A stretch of DNA of 64,000 nucleotides. Origin: Pseudomonas xantholysinigenes (lineage in GTDB: Bacteria > Pseudomonadota > Gammaproteobacteria > Pseudomonadales > Pseudomonadaceae). Made by a program: the position numbers and the translations under genes. The stretch covers positions 186,001 through 250,000 of the forward strand of contig NZ_CP077095.1 in assembly GCF_014268885.2 (NCBI RefSeq), in the 5' to 3' direction. Under the pieces are notes generated by a model, which was given only the letters and a program-made list of their open reading frames with translations, searched no databases and was not told the DNA's origin. How positions within the stretch are numbered: position 1 is the first letter of the stretch; the number at the start of each line of letters is the position of its first letter. Shown here in pieces: positions 16,094 through 24,584 of this stretch.

Positions 16094-16999
16094 CTATGAC
16101 TCGCTATCACAGGCAATCAACTGCCTCACCAACCCCCGCGCCAGCGCCGACAAGCCATACCCCACCCGGCTCACCACCCCATAGCGGGTATAGAACGCCT
16201 CCTCCTGCTCCGGCGCCAGGTCCACCAGCCTAAGTGCCACCAGCCCTTCATAAGGCCGCAAGTTCGCACTGCAGGCGATGCCGATGGTGTTCGAGTGCAG
16301 CACCACGTTGAGCAATGCATAGCCATGCTCGCACTCGACACTGGGCAGGAAGTCCTGCCGCCCACTGAGGTCGCTGAGGATCTTGCGGATGTTCGGCGGG
16401 CGGAAGGTGGTCGCCAACGGATAGTTGAACAGGTCCCGCGCACGCACCTCGGCAAGCTCGGTCAGCGGATGCCCGGCCCGGCAGCAGAAGTGCCAGCGCT
16501 GTGGCGCCAGCTTGTGCACCTGGTAGTCCGGGTCGGCCTCGAACTGACGGGTATCGGCGACGAAGAACTCGATCTCCTCGGCCATCAGGCGGCGGTTCAA
16601 CGCCTGCCAGTTATCCACCTGGAAGCACGTGCGCGCCGCTGGATATTCGGCCACGAAGCGTGCCACCGCCCGTGGCACCAGGCCCCCGGCCGGCGCCGGC
16701 CCCGAGCCGAAGCGCACCACCCCGGTGGTAGCACCGTTGAACTGGTTGATCTCGTTGACCAGATTGTGCGCGCCATGCACCAGCCGCCGCGAATGTTCCA
16801 GCACCAGCAGGCCCTGGCGGGTCGGCGCCAGCTCCTTGCTGGCGCGGTCGACCAGGCGGCAGCCGACGTTGTGTTCCAGCGTCTGGATGCTGCGGCTGAA
16901 GGCCGATTGCGAGAGGTTCACCGCCGCTGCCGCGCCGACGAAGCTGCGGTGCTCGACAAGGGCGATGAAGTGGCGAAGTTGGCGCAGGTCGATATGCAT
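16094..16999 (-). CDS. sftR: SftR, LysR-type regulator of sulfate-ester metabolism
   Basis: 301 residues. The N-terminal winged helix-turn-helix (about residues 3-62, with FVGAAAAVNLSQSAFSRSIQ as the recognition region) is followed by a LysR substrate-binding domain. It lies divergently next to sftP-astA and close to atsK, the arrangement expected for SftR of P. putida, a reported activator of astA, sftP and atsBC in the presence of sulfate esters. The symbol rests on this context. Its stop codon abuts the REP into which IS110 copy A inserted, 27 bases away, so the coding sequence is untouched. Confidence 0.85.
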   Translation of the reverse strand: MHIDLRQLRHFIALVEHRSFVGAAAAVNLSQSAFSRSIQTLEHNVGCRLVDRASKELAPTRQGLLVLEHSRRLVHGAHNLVNEINQFNGATTGVVRFGSGPAPAGGLVPRAVARFVAEYPAARTCFQVDNWQALNRRLMAEEIEFFVADTRQFEADPDYQVHKLAPQRWHFCCRAGHPLTELAEVRARDLFNYPLATTFRPPNIRKILSDLSGRQDFLPSVECEHGYALLNVVLHSNTIGIACSANLRPYEGLVALRLVDLAPEQEEAFYTRYGVVSRVGYGLSALARGLVRQLIACDSES

Positions 17000-17191
17000 T
17001 TTCTACATGGAAACTTTCGGTGGAATGCAATTGCTGGGAAGGGTTGGGACCCTTATAAAGGGAGTTACTTATTCCACAAAATATGAATTACAAATATTTA
17101 TATCTCTTAAAAGAATATAAGCCCGCCTGACCGCGATTCGGTTCCGCCAACGGAAATGCTCGCCTGGGCCCTTGCCTCAAGGAGCACTTGC
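17000..17191. promoter_or_regulatory. Divergent sftR / sftP promoter region
   Basis: 192 bases, strongly AT-rich between 17050 and 17120. The block at 17069-17096, TTATTCCACAAAATATGAAT followed by TACAAAT, resembles the one in the atsB/atsR intergenic region. It probably binds SftR or CysB. TATAAAG at about 17054 and TATATC/TATAAG near 17097-17119 are possible -10 elements. The Shine-Dalgarno AAGGAG for sftP is at about 17178. Confidence 0.55.
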
Positions 17192-19528
17192 ATGTCCCGA
17201 CTTTCCCGTTGGCCGGCGCGCGCGTCGTTGTTCACCTTGCAACCCCTGGCAGCCGGTGTGTTGCTGGCCGCTGCCGGCAGCAGCTTCGCCGAGGATCCCG
17301 TCGGCGCCGTGCCGGCCGCCACCCGGGACACCCAGCTCGGCACCGTCACCGTCAATGCCCGGCGCCGCGAAGAGAGCGCGCAGAGCGTGCCCACGCCGAT
17401 CAGTGTGTTGAACAGCGAAACCCTGGAAACCCAACGCATCTACCGAGTGCAGGACTTGCAGCAATTGGTGCCGAGCACCAACGTCGCGTATGTGCACGCC
17501 CGCCAGTCGAGCATTTCGATTCGCGGCCTGGGCAACAACCCGGCCAGCGATGGCCTGGAAGGCAGCGTCGGCGTGTACCTGGACAACGTCTACCTGGGCC
17601 GCCCGGGCATGGCGGTGTTCGACCTGCTCGATGTCGAGCAGCTGGAGGTGCTGCGCGGCCCGCAGGGCACATTGTTCGGCAAGAACACCACCGCTGGCGT
17701 GCTCAACATCACCACGCGCAAGCCGACCTTCCACCAGGAAGGCAGCGTGCAGTCGTCGCTGGGCGAGGATGGCTACTGGCAGACCCAGGGCAGTTTCTCC
17801 GGCCCGCTCACCGATACCTTGGCCGGGCGCATCAGTGCGTACCACACCGAGGACGACGGCTATGTGAAGAACGTCTACAACGGGCATGACCTCAACGGTG
17901 GCAAGCGCCAGGGCTTCCGAACCCAGCTGCTGTTCAAGCCCAGCGAAACCTTCAACCTGCGCTGGATCGGCGAGTACAACGAGGAAAACTCCGATAACGG
18001 CATCCTCAGCCTGTACAGCACGGGCCCCACCCTTAACGGCGTGAACCGCTATGAAAGCCTGGCCCGCCAGGCTGGCGCCACGCTGGTGTCGGGCAAGGAC
18101 CGTAAGGTCAATTTCGATTCCGATCAGATGGTCAAGGTGTTCCAGGGCGGCACCTCGGTGGAGGCCAACTGGACGCTGCCCAACGACTTCACCCTCACCT
18201 CGATCAGCGCCTACCGCTGGTGGGACTTCACCCCGCGCAACGACGACGGACTCAATGTGCCGGTGTTCTACAACGCCGGCGTATCGGTGCGCGACAAGCA
18301 GTATTCCCAGGAAATCCGCCTGGCCTCGCCCACCGGTGGTTTCTTCGACTATGTGCTGGGCGCCTATTACTTCAAGCAGGACCTGGACAACAAGTCGTTC
18401 ACCTACAACGGCCCCCAGGCTGATATCTGGAACCTCACGCCGGCCGGTGCCCTGGCCAACGTCACCACGATCGGTAATGGTCATATCGATACCGACAGCT
18501 ATGCACTGTTCGCCCAGGGCACCTGGCACCTCACCGAGCGCCTGGACTTCACCGCCGGGGTGCGCGGCACTTATGAAGAGAAGAGCGCCTGGGTGACCCG
18601 CGATGCGCCGAGCGGTGGCGTGCCGGTCAGCGGCGCGGCCGCGGCAGCCCGCCAGGGCCGGGTGGGCGCCTACGATTCGGGTGATCTGAACCAGTACAGC
18701 TTTGCGCCCTCCGGCCTGCTGAGCCTGAGCTATCGCTTCAGCGATGACCTGCTGGGCTATGCCAGCCTGTCCCACGGCGAGAAGTCCGGCGGCGTCAACC
18801 TCACCGTCGGCGCAGCGCCACGGCTGGGCACCGACTCGCTGCTGGTGGGCACCGAGCGCGCCAACAACGCCGAACTCGGGATCAAGAGCAGCTGGTTCGA
18901 CAACCGCCTGCAGTTCAACACCAACCTGTTCTGGACCGAAGTGCACGGCTACCAGGCCAACGTCTACGACCAGGTCAACCGCGTGCAGTACCTGGCCAAC
19001 GCCGGCAGCGTGCGCTCCCGTGGCCTGGAGTTCGAGGCCACGGCAGCACCGTTGCGCGGGCTGACGCTGAACTTCAACGGCTCGTGGAACGATGTGCGCT
19101 ACACCGAGTACGACGACGCGCCGTGCCCGCCGGAGATCAGCCTGGCCAACGCCGCCGCCACCTGTGATTTGTCCGGCCACCAGGTGGTGGGTGCTTCCAA
19201 GTACATCGCCAACCTCAATGGCCAATACAAGTGGCAACTGACCGAGCGCATCGAGCCCTATGTCAGTGCCAGCTACGCCTTCCGTTCCAAGGCCGTCGGC
19301 ACCATCGATGACTCCGACTACGGCCAGATCCCAAGCTACGCCATCGTCAACCTCTCCACCGGCGTGCGCCTGGACCAGGGCGACGGCGTGCTCGACCTGT
19401 CGCTGTGGGTGAAGAACGCCGGCGACAAGACCTACTTCACCAGCCTGTGGAACTCCGCCAACGGCGGCTACGCCGGCGTGCTGGGCACCCCGCGCACCGT
19501 GGGCGCCACCGCCCGTTATGACTTCTGA
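17192..19528 (+). CDS. sftP: SftP, TonB-dependent outer-membrane receptor
   Basis: 778 residues from the ATG that follows AAGGAG by 8 bases; an upstream ATG would add 12 residues before the signal peptide. The signal peptide (about 1-34) ends SSFAE. A plug domain follows (about 55-160) containing ISIRGLGNN and EVLRGPQGTLFGKNTTAG. The beta-barrel ends in the terminal phenylalanine of ATARYDF, the outer-membrane insertion signal. Such receptors use TonB energy to take up scarce ligands. Here, next to sftR and astA, the ligand is most likely a sulfate ester; the context matches sftP of P. putida. Confidence 0.88.
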   Translation: MSRLSRWPARASLFTLQPLAAGVLLAAAGSSFAEDPVGAVPAATRDTQLGTVTVNARRREESAQSVPTPISVLNSETLETQRIYRVQDLQQLVPSTNVAYVHARQSSISIRGLGNNPASDGLEGSVGVYLDNVYLGRPGMAVFDLLDVEQLEVLRGPQGTLFGKNTTAGVLNITTRKPTFHQEGSVQSSLGEDGYWQTQGSFSGPLTDTLAGRISAYHTEDDGYVKNVYNGHDLNGGKRQGFRTQLLFKPSETFNLRWIGEYNEENSDNGILSLYSTGPTLNGVNRYESLARQAGATLVSGKDRKVNFDSDQMVKVFQGGTSVEANWTLPNDFTLTSISAYRWWDFTPRNDDGLNVPVFYNAGVSVRDKQYSQEIRLASPTGGFFDYVLGAYYFKQDLDNKSFTYNGPQADIWNLTPAGALANVTTIGNGHIDTDSYALFAQGTWHLTERLDFTAGVRGTYEEKSAWVTRDAPSGGVPVSGAAAAARQGRVGAYDSGDLNQYSFAPSGLLSLSYRFSDDLLGYASLSHGEKSGGVNLTVGAAPRLGTDSLLVGTERANNAELGIKSSWFDNRLQFNTNLFWTEVHGYQANVYDQVNRVQYLANAGSVRSRGLEFEATAAPLRGLTLNFNGSWNDVRYTEYDDAPCPPEISLANAAATCDLSGHQVVGASKYIANLNGQYKWQLTERIEPYVSASYAFRSKAVGTIDDSDYGQIPSYAIVNLSTGVRLDQGDGVLDLSLWVKNAGDKTYFTSLWNSANGGYAGVLGTPRTVGATARYDF

Positions 19529-19545
19529 GCACAAGGAGCTTTGCC

Positions 19546-21219
19546 ATGAATGCCAAGACCCAACCGCACGACCTGCCCGAGGGCGCCTGCCTCACCGCCA
19601 AGGTGCCCGACCGCGACCAAGCCCTGCTCGGCGACGTGGTGGTCAACCCGTACCGCCTGGCGCCGCTGACCGCGATCATCCGCGACGGTGGCCGCACCCT
19701 GAGCGCCGCCCATGTGCGCGTGCTGGGCCGTGGCGAGCGCGGTGTCGACATTGTCTACGACGTGTCCGACCGTTCGCTGTGGACCTATGGCGGCATCCCG
19801 GTGTTCGGCCTGTATCCGGATCACGTCAACCAGGTCGAGGTGAGCTACAAGCTCGACGGCGAGCGTATTCGCGAGCGCTACGAAATCTACGCGCCGGCGG
19901 TGCGCCTGCCGGTGGTGGCCAAGCAGACTGCCGCGCTGCCCGAGGTGGAGCCGGTCAAGGTCGCCCCCGGTTTCGAAAAGCGCCTGTACCTGTTCAATCA
20001 CCTGCTGGCCGAGATCCCGGGCGGGCGCGCCTTCAAGTGGAATGGCCTGGGTGGCGCCGCCGAGTGGGACTCGGTGGGCAACAACTGGATCGCCGACAGC
20101 AACGGTGACGTACGCTGGTACCTGGACATCGAGCAGATCCACGATTCCAACCACCGTGACGGTCTGGGCGGCACCATGGGCTTCCATCAGACCCGCGACG
20201 GCAAGCTGATCTGGGGGCAGGGCCAGACCTACTCCAAGTACGACCTGCTGGGACGCAAGGTGTGGCAGCGCAACCTGCCGGACAAGTTCGCCGACTTCTC
20301 CCACGAGATTCGCGAAACCGTAAACGGCAGCTACCTATTGCGGGTGGGCACCAGCGACTATCGCCGTCCGGACGGCAAGCGCGTGCGTTCGATCCGTGAC
20401 CATATCATCGAGGTCAACGAAGCCGGGGATGTGCTGGACTTCTGGGACCTGAACCAGATCCTCGACCCGTACCGCGGCGAACTGCTGGAAACCCTGGGCA
20501 AGGCCGCGATCCAGCTGCCGGACGGTGTGCAGAGACAGGACGACCGGCTGGCCAACGAATTGGCCGAAGGCGACCTGCCATTCGGCGACACCCCGGGCAT
20601 CGGCACCGGTCGCAACTGGGCCCACGTCAATGCCATCGACTACGACGCCGATGACGACAGCATCATCGTTTCAGCACGGCACCAGGGCGTGGTGAAGATC
20701 GGCCGCGACAAGCAGGTGAAGTGGATTCTCGCCGCCCCCCAGGGCTGGCCGGCGCGCCTGCAGGACAAGGTGCTCAAGCCCGTGGGCGAGGGCTTCGAGT
20801 GGTCCTGGACCCAGCACACCGCCTGGCTGACCGGCCGCGGCACGCTGACTGTGTTCGACAACGGCTGGGGGCGCGACTTCGGCCCGACCAAGCTCAGCGG
20901 CAACTACAGCCGGGCAGTGGAGTACAAGGTCGACGAGGCCAAGGGCACGGTCGAGCAGTTGTGGCAGTACGGCAAGGAGCGCGGGGATGAGTGGTACAGC
21001 CCGATCACTTCGGTGGTGGCCTACCGGGTGGATACCGACACCCAGTTCATCTATTCGGCTTCGGTGAACTACCTCACGCCCGAGAAGCTCACCACCACCG
21101 TGCTCAACGAAGTGCGTCGCGGCTCCCAGGAGGTGGCAGTGGAGCTGAAAGTGCACAGTCGCCAGCCGGGCAGCGTGGGCTACCGGGCGTTGGTGATCGA
21201 CCTCGACAAGGCGTTCTGA
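19546..21219 (+). CDS. astA: AstA, aryl-sulfate sulfotransferase lacking a signal peptide
   Basis: 557 residues of the ASST family (PF05935). These enzymes move a sulfuryl group from a phenolic sulfate to another phenol through a sulfohistidine, without PAPS. Conserved residues by comparison with E. coli ASST are H253 (FSHE), H360 (NWAHVN), R378 (SARHQ) and H424 (WTQHTAW), the last matching the sulfated histidine. The N-terminus is hydrophilic with no signal peptide, so unlike periplasmic enterobacterial ASSTs this enzyme is predicted to be cytoplasmic. It follows sftP by 17 bases with an AAGGAG site, so the two form an operon. Confidence 0.9.
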   Translation: MNAKTQPHDLPEGACLTAKVPDRDQALLGDVVVNPYRLAPLTAIIRDGGRTLSAAHVRVLGRGERGVDIVYDVSDRSLWTYGGIPVFGLYPDHVNQVEVSYKLDGERIRERYEIYAPAVRLPVVAKQTAALPEVEPVKVAPGFEKRLYLFNHLLAEIPGGRAFKWNGLGGAAEWDSVGNNWIADSNGDVRWYLDIEQIHDSNHRDGLGGTMGFHQTRDGKLIWGQGQTYSKYDLLGRKVWQRNLPDKFADFSHEIRETVNGSYLLRVGTSDYRRPDGKRVRSIRDHIIEVNEAGDVLDFWDLNQILDPYRGELLETLGKAAIQLPDGVQRQDDRLANELAEGDLPFGDTPGIGTGRNWAHVNAIDYDADDDSIIVSARHQGVVKIGRDKQVKWILAAPQGWPARLQDKVLKPVGEGFEWSWTQHTAWLTGRGTLTVFDNGWGRDFGPTKLSGNYSRAVEYKVDEAKGTVEQLWQYGKERGDEWYSPITSVVAYRVDTDTQFIYSASVNYLTPEKLTTTVLNEVRRGSQEVAVELKVHSRQPGSVGYRALVIDLDKAF

Positions 21220-21260
21220 CTCAATCCTCTCTCCTGCAGGTTATCGGCTAACCTGTTCTG

Positions 21261-21336
21261 GCCTCTTCGCGGGTAAACCCGCTCCCACAGCGTTGGCGAC
21301 AATCCTGTGGGAGCGGGTTTACCCGCGAATGGGGCG
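21261..21336. repeat. REPIN: two inverted REP elements
   Basis: CTCTTCGCGGGTAAACCCGC-TCCCACAG, a 14-base spacer and the inverse CCTGTGGGAGCGGGTTTACCCGCGAAT form a back-to-back pair downstream of astA. It carries CCCGCTCCCACAG and so lacks the CT core of the IS110 target. Confidence 0.9.
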
Positions 21337-21545
21337 ATGCGAATTTCGGACGGGGTGTTCAACCATTCGTTCTTTTTTTCGAACAGCCTATTGTCCAACA
21401 CCCCAACCCCCGCTTAGCATTCCGTTTGAGATTTCAAACGCTCGGCACCCAGGCGTCGAACACCCTGGTGCACGAATTCCTGACGGCCGCCCCCTTTTGG
21501 GGGCGCCTTTTCAACAATCAAAATTCGCAGTAAAGGGAAGCCGAC
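21337..21545 (+). promoter_or_regulatory. gabD upstream region with palindrome and leader hairpin
   Basis: 209 bases without a gene. GTTTGA-GATT-TCAAAC at 21424-21439 is a 16-base inverted repeat suited to a dimeric regulator. An outer pair, GGTGTT and AACACC, frames an AT-rich segment at about 21354-21402. A perfect hairpin, CGCCCCC-TTTT-GGGGGCG, at 21488-21505 is followed by CCTTTT and lies 40 bases before gabD. It could be the terminator of an upstream transcript or an attenuator. No regulator gene lies nearby. Confidence 0.5.
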
Positions 21546-22988
21546 ATGCAGCTCAAAGACGCTCAGTTGTTCCGCCAGCAGGCCTTCATCAACGGTGAAT
21601 GGCTGGATGCGGACAGCGGTCAGACCATCAAGGTGACCAACCCGGCCACCGGCGAAGTGATCGGCAGCGTGCCGAAGATGGGCGCCGCCGAGACCCGCCG
21701 CGCCATCGAGGCCGCCGACAAGGCCCTGCCGGCCTGGCGCGCACTGACTGCCAAGGAGCGTGCCGGCAAGCTGCGTCGCTGGTTCGAACTGATGATCGAG
21801 CACCAGGACGACCTGGCCCGCCTGATGACCACCGAGCAAGGCAAGCCGCTGGCCGAAGCCAAGGGTGAAATCGCCTACGCCGCCTCGTTCATCGAGTGGT
21901 TCGCCGAAGAGGCCAAGCGCGTCTACGGCGATGTCATCCCGGGCCACCAGCCGGACAAGCGCCTGATCGTCATCAAGCAGCCGATCGGCGTCACCGCTGC
22001 CATCACCCCGTGGAACTTCCCGGCCGCGATGATCACCCGTAAAGCCGGCCCGGCCCTGGCCGCCGGTTGCACCATGGTGCTCAAGCCCGCTTCGCAGACC
22101 CCGTACTCCGCCCTGGCCCTGGTCGAACTGGCCACCCGTGCCGGCATCCCGGCCGGCGTGCTGAGCGTGATCACCGGCAGCGCTGGCGAAGTTGGTAGCG
22201 AACTGACCGGCAACTCGCTGGTACGCAAGCTGTCCTTCACTGGCTCGACCGAGATCGGTCGCCAACTGATGGAAGAGTGCGCCAAGGACATCAAGAAGGT
22301 TTCCCTGGAGCTGGGCGGTAACGCGCCGTTCATCGTGTTCGACGACGCCGACCTGGACAAGGCGGTCGAGGGCGCGATCATCTCCAAGTACCGCAACAAC
22401 GGCCAGACCTGCGTCTGCGCCAACCGCATCTATGTGCAGGACGGCGTCTATGATGCCTTCGCCGAGAAGCTGAAAGCCGCTGTCGCCAAGCTGAAGATCG
22501 GCAACGGCCTGGAAGAAGGCACCACCACTGGCCCACTGATCGACGGCAAGGCTGTCGCCAAGGTTCAGGAACACATCGAGGACGCCGTTGCCAAGGGTGC
22601 CAAGGTGCTGTCCGGTGGCAAGCTGATCGAAGGCAACTTCTTCGAGCCGACCATCCTCGTCGACGTGCCGAAAACCGCCGCCGTCGCCAAGGAAGAGACC
22701 TTCGGCCCGCTGGCGCCGCTGTTCCGTTTCAAGGACGAGGCCGAAGTCATCGCCATGTCCAACGACACCGAGTTCGGCCTGGCGTCGTACTTCTACGCCC
22801 GTGACATGAGCCGTGTGTTCCGTGTCGCCGAGGCCCTGGAATATGGCATGGTCGGCATCAACACCGGCCTGATTTCCAACGAAGTCGCGCCGTTCGGCGG
22901 CATCAAGGCCTCGGGCCTGGGCCGCGAAGGTTCCAAGTACGGTATCGAGGACTACCTCGAGATCAAATACCTGTGCATCAGCGTCTGA
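21546..22988 (+). CDS. gabD: GabD, NADP+-dependent succinate-semialdehyde dehydrogenase
   Basis: 480-residue aldehyde dehydrogenase. It oxidises succinate semialdehyde, the product of GabT, to succinate for the TCA cycle. Active-site residues are N157 (PWNFP), K180, E255 (LELGGNAP) and nucleophile C289 in GQTCVC. The second cysteine two residues later is the redox pair typical of GabD. AAAGGGAAG lies just upstream of the ATG. A separate terminator follows, so gabD and gabT may also be expressed independently. Confidence 0.96.
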   Translation: MQLKDAQLFRQQAFINGEWLDADSGQTIKVTNPATGEVIGSVPKMGAAETRRAIEAADKALPAWRALTAKERAGKLRRWFELMIEHQDDLARLMTTEQGKPLAEAKGEIAYAASFIEWFAEEAKRVYGDVIPGHQPDKRLIVIKQPIGVTAAITPWNFPAAMITRKAGPALAAGCTMVLKPASQTPYSALALVELATRAGIPAGVLSVITGSAGEVGSELTGNSLVRKLSFTGSTEIGRQLMEECAKDIKKVSLELGGNAPFIVFDDADLDKAVEGAIISKYRNNGQTCVCANRIYVQDGVYDAFAEKLKAAVAKLKIGNGLEEGTTTGPLIDGKAVAKVQEHIEDAVAKGAKVLSGGKLIEGNFFEPTILVDVPKTAAVAKEETFGPLAPLFRFKDEAEVIAMSNDTEFGLASYFYARDMSRVFRVAEALEYGMVGINTGLISNEVAPFGGIKASGLGREGSKYGIEDYLEIKYLCISV

Positions 22989-23013
22989 TCGCCGGGTAAA
23001 CGGTTTTACCTCT

Positions 23014-23052
23014 GCCAGCGGGGCGCGAGAGCGACGTCTCGCTGGCCTTTTT
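23014..23052 (+). terminator. Probable intrinsic terminator between gabD and gabT
   Basis: GCCAGCG at 23014-23020 pairs with CGCTGGC at 23040-23046 and is followed by CTTTTTG. An alternative inner stem, GCGAGA with TCTCGC, uses overlapping bases. It suggests partial or complete termination after gabD. Confidence 0.65.
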
Positions 23053-23170
23053 GACATAGCGGTACCCGGTGGCCAGGGCATTCGTGGCAGTCGATCAACG
23101 AATACTGTGCGCGCATGCGTCCAGCCACCCCCGAATAAAAGCGCCTGGAATGGGCGCAAATGAGGGCACT

Positions 23171-24448
23171 ATGAGCAAGACCAACGAATCCTTGATGCAA
23201 CGCCGTGTCGCCGCCGTCCCGCGTGGCGTTGGCCAGATCCACCCGATCTTCGTCGATACCGCGAAGAACTCGACGGTGATCGACGTTGAAGGCCGCGAAC
23301 TGATCGACTTCGCCGGCGGCATCGCCGTACTCAACACCGGCCACCTGCACCCGAAAGTGGTCGCGGCCGTGCAAGATCAGCTGACCAAGGTCAGCCACAC
23401 TTGCTTCCAGGTGCTGGCCTACGAGCCCTACGTCGAGCTGTGCGAGAAGATCAACAAGCTGGTCCCGGGCAACTTCGACAAGAAGACCTTGCTGGTGACC
23501 ACCGGCTCCGAAGCCGTCGAGAACGCCGTGAAGATCGCCCGTGCCGCCACTGGCCGCGCCGGCGTGATCGCCTTCACCGGCGGCTACCACGGTCGCACCA
23601 TGATGACCCTGGGCCTGACCGGCAAGGTCGTGCCGTACTCCGCTGGCATGGGCCTGATGCCCGGCGGCATCTTCCGCGCCCTGTTCCCGAGCGAGCTGCA
23701 CGGTATCAGCGTCGACGACGCCATCGCCTCGGTCGAGCGCATCTTCAAGAACGACGCCGAGCCGCGTGACATCGCCGCGATCATTCTCGAGCCGGTGCAA
23801 GGCGAAGGCGGTTTCCTGCCTGCGCCAAAAGAACTGATGCAGCGCCTGCGCGCCCTGTGCGACCAGCACGGCATCCTGCTGATCGCCGACGAAGTGCAGA
23901 CCGGCGCTGGCCGTACCGGCACCTTCTTCGCCATGGAACAGATGGGCGTCGCGCCTGACCTGACCACCTTCGCCAAGTCCATCGCTGGTGGCTTCCCGCT
24001 GGCCGGTGTGTGCGGCAAGGCCGAGTACATGGACGCCATCGCCCCGGGTGGCCTGGGCGGCACCTATGCCGGTTCGCCGATCGCCTGCGCCGCGGCCCTG
24101 GCCGTGATCGAAGTGTTCGAGGAAGAGCAACTGCTGGATCGCAGCAAGGCTGTTGGTGAGCGCCTGACCACCGGTCTGCGTGAAATCCAGAAGAAGCACT
24201 CGATCATCGGCGATGTCCGTGGTCTGGGCTCGATGATCGCGGTGGAAGTGTTCGAGAAGGGCACCCACACTCCAAACGCCGCCGCCGTTGCCCAGGTCGT
24301 GGCCAAGGCCCGTGACAAGGGCCTGATCCTGCTGTCCTGCGGTACCTACGGCAACGTCCTGCGCATCCTGGTGCCGCTGACCGCCGAAGACGCGCTGCTG
24401 GACAAAGGCCTGGCCATCATTGAAGAGTGCTTCGCCGAACTGGCCTGA
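23171..24448 (+). CDS. gabT: GabT, 4-aminobutyrate aminotransferase
   Basis: 425 residues, class III PLP aminotransferase. It converts GABA and 2-oxoglutarate to succinate semialdehyde and glutamate. The PLP lysine is K269 (TTFAKSIAGGFP), with D240 (LIADEVQTG) contacting the PLP pyridine nitrogen and the glycine-rich GSEAVENA loop at 112-119 binding phosphate. The chosen start follows GAGGG by 6 bases; an in-frame start at 23069 would add 34 unconserved residues. A strong terminator follows. Confidence 0.96.
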   Translation: MSKTNESLMQRRVAAVPRGVGQIHPIFVDTAKNSTVIDVEGRELIDFAGGIAVLNTGHLHPKVVAAVQDQLTKVSHTCFQVLAYEPYVELCEKINKLVPGNFDKKTLLVTTGSEAVENAVKIARAATGRAGVIAFTGGYHGRTMMTLGLTGKVVPYSAGMGLMPGGIFRALFPSELHGISVDDAIASVERIFKNDAEPRDIAAIILEPVQGEGGFLPAPKELMQRLRALCDQHGILLIADEVQTGAGRTGTFFAMEQMGVAPDLTTFAKSIAGGFPLAGVCGKAEYMDAIAPGGLGGTYAGSPIACAAALAVIEVFEEEQLLDRSKAVGERLTTGLREIQKKHSIIGDVRGLGSMIAVEVFEKGTHTPNAAAVAQVVAKARDKGLILLSCGTYGNVLRILVPLTAEDALLDKGLAIIEECFAELA

Positions 24449-24466
24449 AAAATGTGACAGGCTCCA

Positions 24467-24497
24467 GAAAAAAACCCGCCTCGGCGGGTTTTTTTCT
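24467..24497 (+). terminator. Rho-independent terminator of gabT
   Basis: AAAAAACCCGCC-TC-GGCGGGTTTTTTT is a GC-rich stem with A- and T-tracts on both sides and can work in both directions. Confidence 0.95.
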
Positions 24498-24584
24498 GCC
24501 GCTCGCGGGCGTCAGGCGCTAAGGTTGTACGAGGATTTCGTGGAAGCTGCGATGGATCGCGCGTCATTTTCTGGAGACTCGCTC

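Noticed and set aside
17177..19534. 785-codon open frame antisense to sftP
   Set aside because: It is the shadow of a high-GC gene: it covers exactly the same span as a clear TonB receptor and its sequence is low-complexity Gly/Ala/Val/Gln without motifs.
21414..23159. 581-codon open frame antisense to gabD
   Set aside because: Composition artefact opposite a highly conserved dehydrogenase; no recognisable domain and no ribosome binding site.
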